Shown one piece after another: positions 26,739 through 36,893 of a stretch of DNA of 64,000 nt. The notes under the pieces are model-generated. The model was given only the letters and a program-made list of their open reading frames with translations, made no database searches and had not been told where the DNA came from. Within the stretch, counting starts at the first letter, position 1. Each line of letters begins with the position of its first letter. The position numbers and the translations under genes are program-made. This DNA is from Bradyrhizobium embrapense (GTDB lineage Bacteria; Pseudomonadota; Alphaproteobacteria; Rhizobiales; Xanthobacteraceae), in contig NZ_LFIP02000006.1 in assembly GCF_001189235.2 (NCBI RefSeq), positions 124,001 through 188,000 of the forward strand. The letters run 5' to 3'.

Positions 26739-27601
26739 ATCAATTAATGCCGCCCAAGCTCAAAGAGCGCGACGTCCCCGACGGGAAATCTGGTCATGAA
26801 ATTCGCTCTCGACAAAAGCTGACTTTCGCTGGATAGCGACGATGGCGTCATTGCCGCAGAAGCCGCCGCAAGGATACGTCGTGCAAGTAGTGTGGCGTCA
26901 CCTTACAACGTCCTGCTCTCGCATTCACGCAACCGTTCTAGGGTTTGTCGCGCTGGTGTAACAGGCTCATCAGCCTCTGACGGTTTCCAGCTATGTTGGT
27001 CGGAATGAGACTAATTGATTGCCACCGAAGCTCCATTGTACGAACGTAAGCTTTCCATAGCGAACTTATTTGAAGAACTATACCAATGTTTGCTGCATTC
27101 TCACATTTCGTGCTCGCGTCGATGATCCTGCCGCCCAGAGTATGGGTTCCGGTCAGAAGAATCGGGACATTTTTGTAGAGCTAATGTTGTGATGCGCGGG
27201 CTTCGCCGTGCTCTGGCTTACGTCCAGAGTTCAGATGCATCGACTACCGCGGCTTCAGCAAGTCACCCTCTTGCGCCATGGCCACATCGAGCGAATGCGC
27301 GCACCCAATGAAAGATAGAGACCACGAACTTCCGACCCTCTCTCATTGACGTATGCACAGAAGGGGGTTCGCCGTCTGCGAAGGTTCGTCGGATTTCATT
27401 TTGAATCTCGATGGTATTCCCCCTCCAGCACGATATAAATCAATGTATATAGTGTGCATTCCTGCACGATGTGTATGACTAGATCTAACGATCGGCTTCC
27501 TTTGATTCCGGGTGACGTGCGCCGACGGATTTCTCGAGAAGCCCGTTTCGCAAAGGACGATTCGAAGGGAAGCTTTCTTTCCAGCGCAGCTAAGAGAGAC
27601 C
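26739..27601. other. Divergent intergenic region between nodM and noeL
   Basis: About 860 bases carrying the promoters of both nodM and noeL. I found no clear nod box, tts box or sigma-54 site. A weak nod-box-like pattern at about 27010-27050 on the minus strand was considered and rejected. A frame upstream of noeL (from 27454) is out of phase and not protein-like. Confidence 0.45.
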
Positions 27602-28687
27602 ATGGCGGCTCAGGATTCGAAGCGGCGCGTTGCGCTGATCACCGGCGTCACCGGGCAGGACGGCGCGTATCTCGCCGAATACCTGCTTGGGCTCGGCTAC
27701 ACCGTGCACGGGGTCAAGCGTCGCTCGTCCTCGCTCAACACCGCGCGCGTCGATCATCTCTATCAGGACCCGCATGCCGGCAACGTGCCGTTCCTGATGC
27801 ACTACGGCGACATGACCGATTCGACCAATCTGATTCGGCTGATGCAGCAGATCCGGCCGACCGAGATCTACAATCTGGCCGCCCAGAGCCACGTCCAGGT
27901 CAGTTTCGAGAGCCCGGAATACACTGCCAATGCCGACGCGATCGGCGTGCTGCGCTTGCTGGAGGCGATCCGCATCCTCGGCATGGAGAAGGAGACGCGG
28001 TTCTACCAGGCCTCGACCTCGGAGCTGTACGGGCTGGTGCAGGAGGTGCCGCAGAAGGAAACGACGCCGTTCTATCCGCGCTCGCCCTATGGCGTCGCCA
28101 AGCTCTACGGCTACTGGATCACGGTGAACTACCGTGAGGCCTACCGCATGTTTGCGAGCAACGGTATCCTGTTCAACCATGAGAGCCCGATCCGCGGCGA
28201 GACCTTCGTGACGCGCAAGATCACCCGCGCCGTCGCGCGCATCGAGGTCGGCCTGGAGAGCAAGCTCTATCTCGGCAATCTCGACGCCAAGCGCGACTGG
28301 GGCCACGCCCGCGATTATGTCGAGGGCATGCACAGGATCCTGCAGGTGGATGAGCCTGGCGACTTCGTGCTCGCGACCGGCGAGACGCGATCGGTCCGCG
28401 AGTTCGTCGAGTTGGCGTTCGCGGAGGTCGGCCGCAACGTCGAATGGCGCGGCAAGGGTGTCGAGGAGGTCGGCGTCGACAAGGCGACCGGCAACACCCT
28501 GGTGCAGATCGATCCGACCTATTTCCGTCCGACCGAGGTCGATCTTCTGATCGGCGACGCGAGCAAGGCGCGCGCCCAGCTCGGCTGGGCACCCAAAACG
28601 CCGTTCGCGCAGCTGGTGAAGGAAATGATCGAACGCGATCTCGTCGAGGCCAAGCAGGATGCGGCCGATGGCAAGCACGGCGTTTGA
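27602..28687 (+). CDS. noeL: GDP-mannose 4,6-dehydratase (NoeL/Gmd)
   Basis: A 361-residue short-chain dehydrogenase/reductase that turns GDP-D-mannose into GDP-4-keto-6-deoxy-D-mannose, the first step to GDP-L-fucose. The Rossmann motif is GVTGQDGAYLAEYL (residues 14-27). RRSSSLNTARVDHLY binds NADP in the tetrameric enzyme. The catalytic threonine/glutamate lie in ASTSELYG and the YxxxK is YGVAK. NHESPIRGETFVTRKIT is the family substrate loop. The ATG at 27602 follows AAGAGAGA; a longer frame starts at 27512 but adds 30 non-conserved residues. It overlaps nolK by about 20 bases, so both are translated from one message. In Bradyrhizobium the product feeds the 2-O-methylfucose decoration of Nod factors. 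Third positions are much more G/C-rich than in neighbouring island genes, suggesting a different origin. Confidence 0.93.
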   Translation: MAAQDSKRRVALITGVTGQDGAYLAEYLLGLGYTVHGVKRRSSSLNTARVDHLYQDPHAGNVPFLMHYGDMTDSTNLIRLMQQIRPTEIYNLAAQSHVQVSFESPEYTANADAIGVLRLLEAIRILGMEKETRFYQASTSELYGLVQEVPQKETTPFYPRSPYGVAKLYGYWITVNYREAYRMFASNGILFNHESPIRGETFVTRKITRAVARIEVGLESKLYLGNLDAKRDWGHARDYVEGMHRILQVDEPGDFVLATGETRSVREFVELAFAEVGRNVEWRGKGVEEVGVDKATGNTLVQIDPTYFRPTEVDLLIGDASKARAQLGWAPKTPFAQLVKEMIERDLVEAKQDAADGKHGV

Positions 28688-29678
28688 ACTGAAGGGCAAG
28701 AGGGTCTTTGTCGCCGGCCATCGCGGCATGGTCGGCTCGGCGCTGATGCGCCGGCTGGCGCGCGAACAGGCCGATCTCCTCACGGTGTCGCGCAGCCAGA
28801 TCGATCTGCGCGACCAAGCCGCGGTCAACGCCTGGTTTGCCGCCAAGCGGCCGCAGGCCGTGTTCCTCGCCGCGGCCAAGGTCGGCGGCATCGTCGCCAA
28901 CAACACGCTGCGGGCCGAATTCCTCTACGACAATCTGGCGATCGCAACCAATGTGATCCAGGCGGCGCACGCCAATGGTTGTGAGAAGCTGATGTTTTTC
29001 GGCTCGTCCTGCATCTATCCACCGCTGGCGCCGCAGCCGCTTCGTGAGGATTCGATGCTGACCGGCCCCCTGGAGCCGACCAACGAGCCCTATGCCATCG
29101 CCAAGATCGCCGGCATCAAGATGGCCGAAGCCTATCGCAGCCAGTATGGCTCGGACTTCATCAGCGTGATGCCGACCAATCTTTATGGTCCCGGCGACAA
29201 TTATCACCCCGAATACAGCCACGTCGTCGCCGCGCTGATCCGCCGGTTTCACGAGGCCAAGGTCTCCGGCGCCGGCAATGTCGTGGTGTGGGGCACCGGC
29301 ACGCCACGCCGCGAATTCCTTTATGTCGACGATCTCGCCGACGCTTGCATTCATTTGATGAAGACCTATTCCTCCCCTGAACTGGTCAACATCGGTACCG
29401 GCGAAGATATCACGATCGCCGAGTTCGCCCTGTTGGTCGCGGCCGCGATCGGCTTTCGCGGCGAGATCGGCTTCGACACCTCGCGCCCCGACGGCACGCC
29501 GCGCAAGTTGCTCGACGTCAGCCGACTGGGTAGGCTCGGCTGGCGCGCCCAAACCTCACTGCAGGAAGGCATTCAGTTGGCGTATCGGGCGTATCTCGCC
29601 GACAGCAGATGGACGGCCAGAGTAACCGCGTGTCCCGACAAGCGGGCGCAGGGCCGATCCCAGAATACTCGGCGGTGA
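28668..29678 (+). CDS. nolK: GDP-L-fucose synthase (NolK/Fcl)
   Basis: An epimerase/reductase that converts GDP-4-keto-6-deoxymannose to GDP-L-fucose with NADPH. The nucleotide-binding motif GHRGMVGSALMRRL is at residues about 16-29. The catalytic SSC (FGSSCIYP), and Y and K in EPYAIAKIAG, are present, as are the family blocks MPTNLYGPGDNYHPE and WGTGTPRREFLYVDDLADA. I place the start at ATG 28668 (MASTAFELKGK); an in-frame ATG three codons earlier is possible. The protein is 336 residues, about 20 longer than usual. The last residues (WTARVTACPDKRAQGRSQNTRR) are basic and unlike the rest, as if the original stop was lost by rearrangement. Partner of NoeL in GDP-fucose supply for NodZ-type fucosylation of Nod factors. 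Confidence 0.92.
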   Translation: MASTAFELKGKRVFVAGHRGMVGSALMRRLAREQADLLTVSRSQIDLRDQAAVNAWFAAKRPQAVFLAAAKVGGIVANNTLRAEFLYDNLAIATNVIQAAHANGCEKLMFFGSSCIYPPLAPQPLREDSMLTGPLEPTNEPYAIAKIAGIKMAEAYRSQYGSDFISVMPTNLYGPGDNYHPEYSHVVAALIRRFHEAKVSGAGNVVVWGTGTPRREFLYVDDLADACIHLMKTYSSPELVNIGTGEDITIAEFALLVAAAIGFRGEIGFDTSRPDGTPRKLLDVSRLGRLGWRAQTSLQEGIQLAYRAYLADSRWTARVTACPDKRAQGRSQNTRR

Positions 29679-29954
29679 ATGTCCCAACATAGCCGGGCTA
29701 ACCGGTCACGCAGATATTCAACTTCGCCGCGCAGTCAACCCAGTTCATTAACAACAACGCTCGGTGGGACGCCCAGCGCCGAGTGATCCGGTATGTCAAA
29801 GCTGCGGCTCAGCTATGCGGCTTGCAGGGACAGAGGCATCATCGACGTGCTGTTCCACAACCATCAAGTTGCGACCTATCGACGGTCGGCACGAACGCCG
29901 CCTTGCGACCGGTCATTAGCTCGACGCGCGTCGCTATTCCCTCTGAGCCGTCGC

Positions 29955-31097
29955 TTAGAGAGACTCTGCCATCACCATCCGCGCCGACAGCGTCGCGATG
30001 CACATGAGCACGCCTAACATCGCGAACGCCAACGGCAAGCCGACCATGTGTGCGACGAGCCCAATGCTGGCGGGACCGACCAGTATACCCGCATACCCGG
30101 CCGTGGTGATGACTGCAATCGCAACGCCTACGGGCATCACTCTCTGTTTGCCGGCGCATCGACACAGTACGGGTACAACATTTGAAACACCCAATCCAAT
30201 AAGCACGAACCCCGCCATGGCAATCAACGCAATCGGCGCGGCCACCACAGCCAAGAAGCCGGTCAAAATTGGCACGGTCCCGAGCATCAATGTGGTACGG
30301 TCGCCGAGCCGAGCTACCATGGTATCTCCGCTGAGACGGCCTGCGGCCATCGCAATTGAGAAGAGCATACAGCCAAGGCCGCCGTGCGCCTCTGCGAGGA
30401 GGCCTTGCCCAACGAGAAGCAAAGCGCTCCAATCAAGCATTGCACCTTCGACGAGAAAGGTGACAGCCGCGAGTACGGCTACCAGCAACACACTGCGATT
30501 GGGCAAGACAAACAACGGTTCCTGCGGTCTCAAACTCATGGCGAGCAGCCGCGGCCATGCTGACATAATCGCGATCATCATTAAGGCCGAACAGACCAAC
30601 GTCGAGATAAGCGGGCCACGCTGCAGCGAAAGAAACGAGGTCACCGCGGCAGAACCGGTAAATTCGCCAATGCTGTATTGGGCGTGGAAGCCGGACATCA
30701 ATGGACGTCCCGTGGCGTGCTCCAATTCAATCGCATGAATATTCATGGCTACGTCGATCGAACCAAGTGAAACACCGAAGGCAAACAGCATGGCACCGAG
30801 GCTGAGAGGTGTGCCGGCAACTGCAAGCCACGGCAGGATGAGCGAGATGCCAAGCCCACCCGCGATGATGATGGGCTTGCTGCCATAGCGCGCATTCGAC
30901 ACACTGGTCAAAAGCATAGCGATGACGGACCCCGCTCCGAGACAGAGTAGCAGAAGACCGAGCACGCGGTTATCCACCCCGAGCCGCTCCTTCGCCAGCG
31001 GCACCAAAGGCGCCCAGGCCGCGAGGCCGAAGCCAGCCACGAAAAATGCGAGCCGCGTCCCGAGCAGGCCCGCAGACCAATTGGCAGATGGTATCAC
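29955..31097 (-). CDS. MFS transporter, YbjJ-like
   Basis: A 380-residue major facilitator with about twelve hydrophobic segments. RLAFFVAGFGLAAWAPLVPLAKERLG forms the first helix and the following loop. The second half has a similar MAGFVLIGLGVSNVVPVLCRCAGKQ. A GTG at 31097 with AGGAG five bases before it is the best start and gives the normal length; a longer frame to 31229 is basic and not conserved-looking. The family is of unknown substrate (YbjJ-type, related to fucose/sugar permease groups). It faces nolK tail to tail. Whether it exports a signal or imports a sugar is unknown. Confidence 0.8.
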   Translation of the reverse strand: MIPSANWSAGLLGTRLAFFVAGFGLAAWAPLVPLAKERLGVDNRVLGLLLLCLGAGSVIAMLLTSVSNARYGSKPIIIAGGLGISLILPWLAVAGTPLSLGAMLFAFGVSLGSIDVAMNIHAIELEHATGRPLMSGFHAQYSIGEFTGSAAVTSFLSLQRGPLISTLVCSALMMIAIMSAWPRLLAMSLRPQEPLFVLPNRSVLLVAVLAAVTFLVEGAMLDWSALLLVGQGLLAEAHGGLGCMLFSIAMAAGRLSGDTMVARLGDRTTLMLGTVPILTGFLAVVAAPIALIAMAGFVLIGLGVSNVVPVLCRCAGKQRVMPVGVAIAVITTAGYAGILVGPASIGLVAHMVGLPLAFAMLGVLMCIATLSARMVMAESL

Positions 31098-32028
31098 AGG
31101 CACTCCTGAGAGGACGGCTCGCGAGCGGGGCACCTCACCCCGTGCGCTACGCCTGCAAGCGGCCTGAAGCTCGATGATGACGGCCTCAAGTTGACAATCT
31201 TCATCTCTGCAAATGCTATGCCGTCGCAAAACGGCCCAAGTTCTGGCGAGCGAAGGTCAAATGAGAGTAATTGTCGATCACCATCCGGCGTGTCGCGCAG
31301 TCTTTCTGGGATAAACTAACCATACGAGTGACAATCGTCTTTGCTGGTACCCTACGGAGCGCAAAGCCCAAGGATTCCTTGTCGGAAAACATACAAAGCC
31401 CAGCGCGCCCTTGCCTGCGCTGACTCACCTCGAACACAGTCGTCAGTTTCTATGACATCACTTTTCAGCCAATCCGCAGCTCTCAGCAAAGCTGAGCAGG
31501 CTGAACGTGCGCGCGGGGCCTCTGGGACAAGCTGGGACGCAGTTAAGTCGCCGTGCGAAGACATCTGGCACGGCGTAGGGGATCACCGGCCTGAAGCTCT
31601 GAATACATGGAATCTCACAAGTATTGGACCGGCATTGACGGCTTGCGCGCGACCGCCGTCTAACGGTCATCGCCTTTCACTAAGGCTCAATCATCCCCGG
31701 CGGCTTTATCGGTGAAGAGGTCCTTTTCGTGATCAGCGATTTCGGGTGATCCGGTCTTTCAAGATTAGTGTGCACTGACGAAGATCACCACCATTTCGAG
31801 TGGAACGGCAAGAACATCAGCCTACAAACGTTGAATTTCCTCTGATATTGGATATCTGGCTCGTGCGCCGTGTTGTCTTTGGAGCAATTAGTTCGATGTT
31901 CATGCCGTTCTCGTCGACACCGAAAGGGGCAGCGCGGCGCCGCGATCACATCAATTCAATTAGCTCCGCGATCGCTTGGCCAGGTCCAGGACGGGTGCCT
32001 TCGACATCAAGGAGCCCGCTGGCATCGT
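31098..32028. other. No gene recognised in about 930 bases
   Basis: Decayed DNA between the MFS gene and the TauE/SafE gene. Short overlapping frames on both strands have no family signature. An inverted or promoter element for the MFS gene was sought but none was convincing. Confidence 0.4.
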
Positions 32029-32919
32029 TCATGCGCTTATACCCGCACCTTGCCGAGGTCGCCGTTCTGACCAGCTCGAACGGCGCGTGGTAAGGAACGA
32101 GTATAGCAACCAAAGATCAATCAATATCGTCGTGGCCATCACGCTATAAGCCCACGCGCTCTGCACTAGATTGAGCTCGATTAGAACCCGTGACAAACCG
32201 AAGCCCACGATCCAAGCATCGAAACTCATGCAAATGCGTCGAAATATCTCCGGATCAAGTTGGCGAATGACGTAGGATCCCAGCGGGATGCCGAGCACAA
32301 CGCTGGGTATTAAGACATGGAGAAGACTGCCGCTTTCGGAGATGAACAGGCCAAGCCTATAATAGACGAAAGCGGTCACGCTCGATTCCGCCACGCGCAC
32401 CAGGGCAAGTCCGGCGCGAAATTCGTTTTTGACCAGGCCCTGATTGTTAAACAGCATCGCCAAGGGCGGGCCGGAGATAGTAGTCACCGAATAGAGGATG
32501 CCCAGCATCGATCCGAATGGCAGACTGATTAGCCAGCTTGCTTCGATAGGGCGGCGCCAACCGGCGGCTTGCAGCAGGATCAAAGGAAGAATGATCGTGT
32601 AAGTGGCGAATTTGATCCAGCCTGGCTGCAGTGAAGCCAATGCATACCCGCCAAGTGCAATGCCTGGCAAGAGTCCAACCAAGATGGGAAACACGCGCCT
32701 CCAAACCGCCGGTACGCCCTTCAGATTGATGAGGAGCACGTAAACGTTGACGAAGACTTCGACGGTGACAATGGCAGGATTGAGAATGCGATTGGTGTAG
32801 AAAACCAGCGCAAGCGGCACAGTGAGCGACGAAAAACCGTAGCCGATGGCTCCGTTTACGAAAGCCGCAAAACACGTCGTTGCGGCCAGGAACCAGATAG
32901 AAGCATCAAACTCAGGCAT
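32029..32919 (-). CDS. Sulfite exporter TauE/SafE family protein (TSUP)
   Basis: A 296-residue inner-membrane protein with about eight hydrophobic segments in two repeats. The family hallmarks are FAAFVNGAIGYGFSSLTVPLALVF near residues 15-38 and SVTTISGPPLAMLFNNQGLVKNEFRAGLAL near 150-180. Members move sulfite, sulfoacetate or other organosulfonates outward, or act in uptake; the substrate here is unknown. The ATG at 32919 is preceded directly by AAGGAA; an upstream TTG at 32952 would add eleven residues and is less likely. No neighbouring gene shares its direction closely, so it appears to be a single-gene unit. Confidence 0.82.
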   Translation of the reverse strand: MPEFDASIWFLAATTCFAAFVNGAIGYGFSSLTVPLALVFYTNRILNPAIVTVEVFVNVYVLLINLKGVPAVWRRVFPILVGLLPGIALGGYALASLQPGWIKFATYTIILPLILLQAAGWRRPIEASWLISLPFGSMLGILYSVTTISGPPLAMLFNNQGLVKNEFRAGLALVRVAESSVTAFVYYRLGLFISESGSLLHVLIPSVVLGIPLGSYVIRQLDPEIFRRICMSFDAWIVGFGLSRVLIELNLVQSAWAYSVMATTILIDLWLLYSFLTTRRSSWSERRPRQGAGISA

Positions 32920-33791
32920 TTCCTTAACTTTCCCACGCCAGAGGGCGCCCAATCCCGCCGGGGAATCAGACGCAAACCTTGGTCTTCAAGATCGCGAAAG
33001 ATTCTGACCACTCGCTTACGAGCTCCGGCCGCCTTAATAATGGCGATGGCCGCGGTCAAGTGCAGGGCTTCTACGTTTGCTCCCCGTTACGGGCTGCAGT
33101 TGTGCAACAAAAGCGGCGCTGTACTCCCCGTTACCTAACTAAATCATTCAGCCATGCGCCTCGGTTTGCTGAAACAATGGTCTTCGTATCGAAATCGCAA
33201 CAGCGCCAGCATCCGTGTAAGTGCGGACAACCAGTTCTCTAATCCCACAGAATTGCACTTGCGGTAGCCACCCTAAGGCGGATCAGACCGGAATTCATCT
33301 CTTTCAGCTAGTAATTCAACGCGGCCAAATGAAAGAAAGTAATTTCTCTTTCAAGAGCAATTTGGATGATGGATAAGCTGCATCCTGCTCAATAACGCAT
33401 TAATTCTCTCCGCGCGCGGCGCGGTGGGTCAACGTTCGGCTGCGGTGAACGTGCGGCAATTCATCGTGGCGAAGCAACTGCGGATTGTTGACGTGTTCTT
33501 CGAGCGCCCGATGCGCGCAGTAACCTCGGCAGCAATAGCGCGAAGACCTCGATGCAACGGAGCGTTACGCCCCTCCTGAGGCTCCGCCGTTCACGACGCC
33601 GACACCTTGAAATGATCTTCTTTCTCCTCTATGAGGCAGTCCTTTGCCGCGGGCGAACGATGGGTCGAGAGGAGCGCGCCGGGAGAGGCCGTCCTTTGGT
33701 CTCGCCACGAATCTCGGGGCATTACCACGTTGGCAGGAAACGCCCCTACCGTAGAGCAGTAATCAGTCAATCTGGCCTGATCCCGGCGTCA
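32920..33791. other. No gene recognised in about 870 bases
   Basis: Lies downstream of the RND permease stop and upstream of the TSUP gene. No family-bearing reading frame found on either strand. Confidence 0.4.
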
Positions 33792-36700
33792 TTACTCGGC
33801 CGGCTGGGCCTCGGCAGCGCTGGTGAGGTCGAACTTGCGGCCCTTCTTCGCGTGACCGGCACTCGCATCGACGCGGTGATCGGAGGCGATCGCGACATAG
33901 ACCGCCGGCAGGACGAAGAGCGTGAACAGCGTGCCGATAGACATGCCCGCGACGAGCACGAGCCCAATCGAGAAGCGGCTCGCGGCGCCAGCTCCTGTTG
34001 CCGCCAACAAAGGTACCACGCCTGTGACCATAGCCGCCGTCGTCATCAAGATTGGACGAAGTCGGACGCGAGCCGCCATCTCTATCGCGGAGCGACGGTC
34101 AAGTCTCTCCTTGAGCTGCAGCTCGTTGGCGAATTCAACCATCAGGATCCCGTGCTTGGCAATTAGACCGACAAGCGTCAGCAGCCCGACCTGAGTGTAG
34201 ATGTTCATCGTCGCCCAGCCAAAGAATAGTGGTGTCAAGGCGCCGGCAATTGCCATGGGTACACTGATCATAATAATGAGGGGATCGCGCAGACTTTCGA
34301 ACTGCGCCGCAAGCACCAAGAATATGACGATCAATGCAAATGCGAAGGTGATGGCAAGTTGGTCACCCTCGTGCACATATTGCCGCGCGTCGGCAAGGAA
34401 GTCGTGGCTGAAACCCGCCGGCAGCTTCTTTGCCTCTGCTTCCAAGAAGTCCACGGCTTGACCGATCGTGACCCCAGGCATCGGCACGGCCTGAAAGGTC
34501 GCGCAGTTGAGCTGGTTGTAGTGGGTGAGCGCGTTCGGATCAGTCGCAGTCTCGACCGAGACGACGGTAGATAGCGGAAGCATCGAGCCCGTCGCAGTCT
34601 TTACATAATAGTTCCCAATCGCTTCTGGGGCCATGCGTTTCTCGCGCGGCACCTGCGGGATCACCTGGTAGGAGCGGCCCTGCAGATTGAAACGATTGAC
34701 GTAGTTTCCGCCAAGTAGGGTGGCCAGCGCGTCGCCGATATTCTGCATGGTGATGCCAAGATTGTTGGCCTTGGACCGATCGACCTTGATTCGCACCACC
34801 GGCTGGTTGAATTCGAGGTCAGAGTCGCTAACCATGAACAGACCACTCTTGCGCGCGGCGTCCTTCAGTTTCAACATTTGCTCATAGACGGATTGGTAGC
34901 CAAGCGTCGAATTGATCACCATCTGAACGGGCAGGCCGTCCGATCCGCCCGGAAGCGCCGGCAAGCTAAAAGCAAATGCGTTAATGCCTTCGATTTTCGA
35001 CAGCTCGGCTTGAACAAGGGACCTAAGCACGATCGATGATCGCTTGCGCTCGTCCCACGGCTTCAGCAACATTCCGGCCATGCCTGATTGCGAGGCGCCA
35101 CTACCGTTGAGCACGAAGCTCAAATCGGTCTCGGAAAACTTTCGGAAGGCCTTTTCGAGCTTGGCACCGTAGTAGTCGAGATAGTCGATATTGGCATATT
35201 TCGGCGCCTTCGTGAGTGCGAATACGATACCTTGATCCTCCTCGGGTGCAAGTTCCTTAGAGGTATGCACATAGAAAAAGCCGACAAGGCCCAGCATGGT
35301 CAGTGCAAACAGCCAGGTAATTGGGCGATAGTCGAGCGAGCGATCAAGCTTGCGGCTGTACCAGCATGTCATGGCAGCGAACACGCGGTTCGAAAATCTT
35401 GCAAACCGCCCCTCCTCGGCGCTCTTTAGAAAGACCGAGCACATCATCGGCGACAGCGTCAAAGCGATCACGCCAGACACGATCACCGCCCCGGCCAGCG
35501 TGAACGCGAACTCGCGGAACAGCGCACCGGTGAGGCCACCGAGAAAGCCGATGGGGGCGTATACGGCCGCCAACGTAATCGTCATGGAGACGACAGGGAC
35601 CACGATCTCGCGCGCTCCCTTCGTGGCGGCCTGCAGGGGCGGCGCCCCTTCCTCTAGATGACGATAGACGTTCTCCACCACGACGATCGCGTCGTCGACC
35701 ACGAGACCTATCGCGAGCACCATCGCAAGCAGGGTCAGGAGGTTGAATGAGAACCCCAGCGCCAGCATCAAGCTGCAGACGCCAACGAGCGACAGCGGAA
35801 TGGTGACGACGGGAATGACGACCGATCGCAGCGAGGCTAGGAACAGGAAGATCACCATCACCACGATCACGATGGCCTCGATGAGCGTCTTCTCCACTTC
35901 ATCGATCGACGATTGGATGAATTTCGTTGAATCGTAGGCCACTTTCATTTTGAGCGATGGCGGCAGGTTGCGCTCCATTTCTGGAAACAGCGCGCGAACG
36001 CCTCGCACTATGTTCAGCGGATTGCCTTGTGGACCCGCCTGCACGCCGATGACAACCGCGCGCTCGCCGTTCATGACGGCACTGACGTCTGTCGTCTGCG
36101 CGGCAAGCTCGACTGTCGCAATGTCCTCAATGCGCACAAAGCCACCATCATTGGCTTTAACGATCATGCGCTTGAAGTCATCTACACTCCGTAGGTCGGT
36201 ATTTGCCGTGACGTCGGAGATAGTGAAATATCCCTTGGTCTGGCCGGCCGCCGCCTGGAAGTTATTGGCGGCGATTGCAGCCGAAACATCCGCCGGCGAG
36301 ACGCCGCGCCCTGCCATTTTCGCCGTATCGAGCCATAGCCGCATCGCAAAACTTTGGCCGCCCAGGATGTCTGCCGCGGCGACGCCATCAACGGTTGACA
36401 TAACCGGTTGCACGACGCGCGAGAGATAGTCAGAAATCGCGCTGGCCGTCAGTTCCTCGCTGGAGAAAGCGATATACATGACAGCGGTGGCCTGACCCGT
36501 TGCCTTAGTGACGACTGGATCGTTTGATTCCTTTGGGATTAAATATTTGATTGAGTTGACCTTAGAAAGCACCTCGGTGAGCGCCTCGTTGGGATCGAAA
36601 TTCAGCTTTATGTAGACTTGGATTGTCGACGTACCGAGTACCGATGAGGAAGTGATGTAGTCGACGCCCTCGGCGGAAGCGACGGCCTGCTCCAGTGGAG

Positions 36701-36893
36701 TGGTGATGAACCCCTGGATCATGTCGGCGGAGGCGCCAGGATAGGAAGTCGTGATATTGACGACCGTATTGGACAGCTTGGGATACTGCCGGATCGGCAG
36801 AACAGTGGCCGCGCGAAGTCCGATCAGCAGGATCAGGAGACTGAGGACGACAGACAACACCGGGCGTTTGATGAAAAGTTCGGTAAATGCCAT
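33792..36893 (-). CDS. RND-type efflux permease (HAE1/MdtB group, NolGHI-related)
   Basis: A 1033-residue inner-membrane proton-driven efflux pump subunit. It begins FTELFIKRPVLSVVLSLLILLIG, with the first transmembrane helix. Helix 4 has the proton-relay pair in AIGLVVDDAIVVVENVYRHLEEG, and SYPGASADMIQGFITTPLEQA marks the pore domain. The second half repeats the plan (FLVLAAQFESLRDPLIIMISVPMAIAGAL; GLLTLVGLIAKHGILMVEF). It ends after the twelfth helix with a short charged tail. I use ATG 36893 (MAFTEL); an ATG four codons upstream is possible. RND pumps need a periplasmic adaptor, normally encoded just upstream in the same operon, and an outer membrane channel; neither is recognisable here. 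NolGHI of other rhizobia belong to this superfamily, but a nodulation role for this gene is not shown. Confidence 0.9.
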   Translation of the reverse strand: MAFTELFIKRPVLSVVLSLLILLIGLRAATVLPIRQYPKLSNTVVNITTSYPGASADMIQGFITTPLEQAVASAEGVDYITSSSVLGTSTIQVYIKLNFDPNEALTEVLSKVNSIKYLIPKESNDPVVTKATGQATAVMYIAFSSEELTASAISDYLSRVVQPVMSTVDGVAAADILGGQSFAMRLWLDTAKMAGRGVSPADVSAAIAANNFQAAAGQTKGYFTISDVTANTDLRSVDDFKRMIVKANDGGFVRIEDIATVELAAQTTDVSAVMNGERAVVIGVQAGPQGNPLNIVRGVRALFPEMERNLPPSLKMKVAYDSTKFIQSSIDEVEKTLIEAIVIVVMVIFLFLASLRSVVIPVVTIPLSLVGVCSLMLALGFSFNLLTLLAMVLAIGLVVDDAIVVVENVYRHLEEGAPPLQAATKGAREIVVPVVSMTITLAAVYAPIGFLGGLTGALFREFAFTLAGAVIVSGVIALTLSPMMCSVFLKSAEEGRFARFSNRVFAAMTCWYSRKLDRSLDYRPITWLFALTMLGLVGFFYVHTSKELAPEEDQGIVFALTKAPKYANIDYLDYYGAKLEKAFRKFSETDLSFVLNGSGASQSGMAGMLLKPWDERKRSSIVLRSLVQAELSKIEGINAFAFSLPALPGGSDGLPVQMVINSTLGYQSVYEQMLKLKDAARKSGLFMVSDSDLEFNQPVVRIKVDRSKANNLGITMQNIGDALATLLGGNYVNRFNLQGRSYQVIPQVPREKRMAPEAIGNYYVKTATGSMLPLSTVVSVETATDPNALTHYNQLNCATFQAVPMPGVTIGQAVDFLEAEAKKLPAGFSHDFLADARQYVHEGDQLAITFAFALIVIFLVLAAQFESLRDPLIIMISVPMAIAGALTPLFFGWATMNIYTQVGLLTLVGLIAKHGILMVEFANELQLKERLDRRSAIEMAARVRLRPILMTTAAMVTGVVPLLAATGAGAASRFSIGLVLVAGMSIGTLFTLFVLPAVYVAIASDHRVDASAGHAKKGRKFDLTSAAEAQPAE

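Noticed and set aside
27005..27055. Degenerate nod box on the minus strand upstream of nodM
   Set aside because: CAATCAATT and an AATG-N6 half are present, but spacing is off by one, and the conserved TTTTACCAATC end is missing or shifted by about ten bases. Too weak to call.
27590..29552. Long minus-strand frames opposite noeL and nolK
   Set aside because: Shadows of G/C-rich coding sequence; no family features, while the plus strand encodes complete enzymes.
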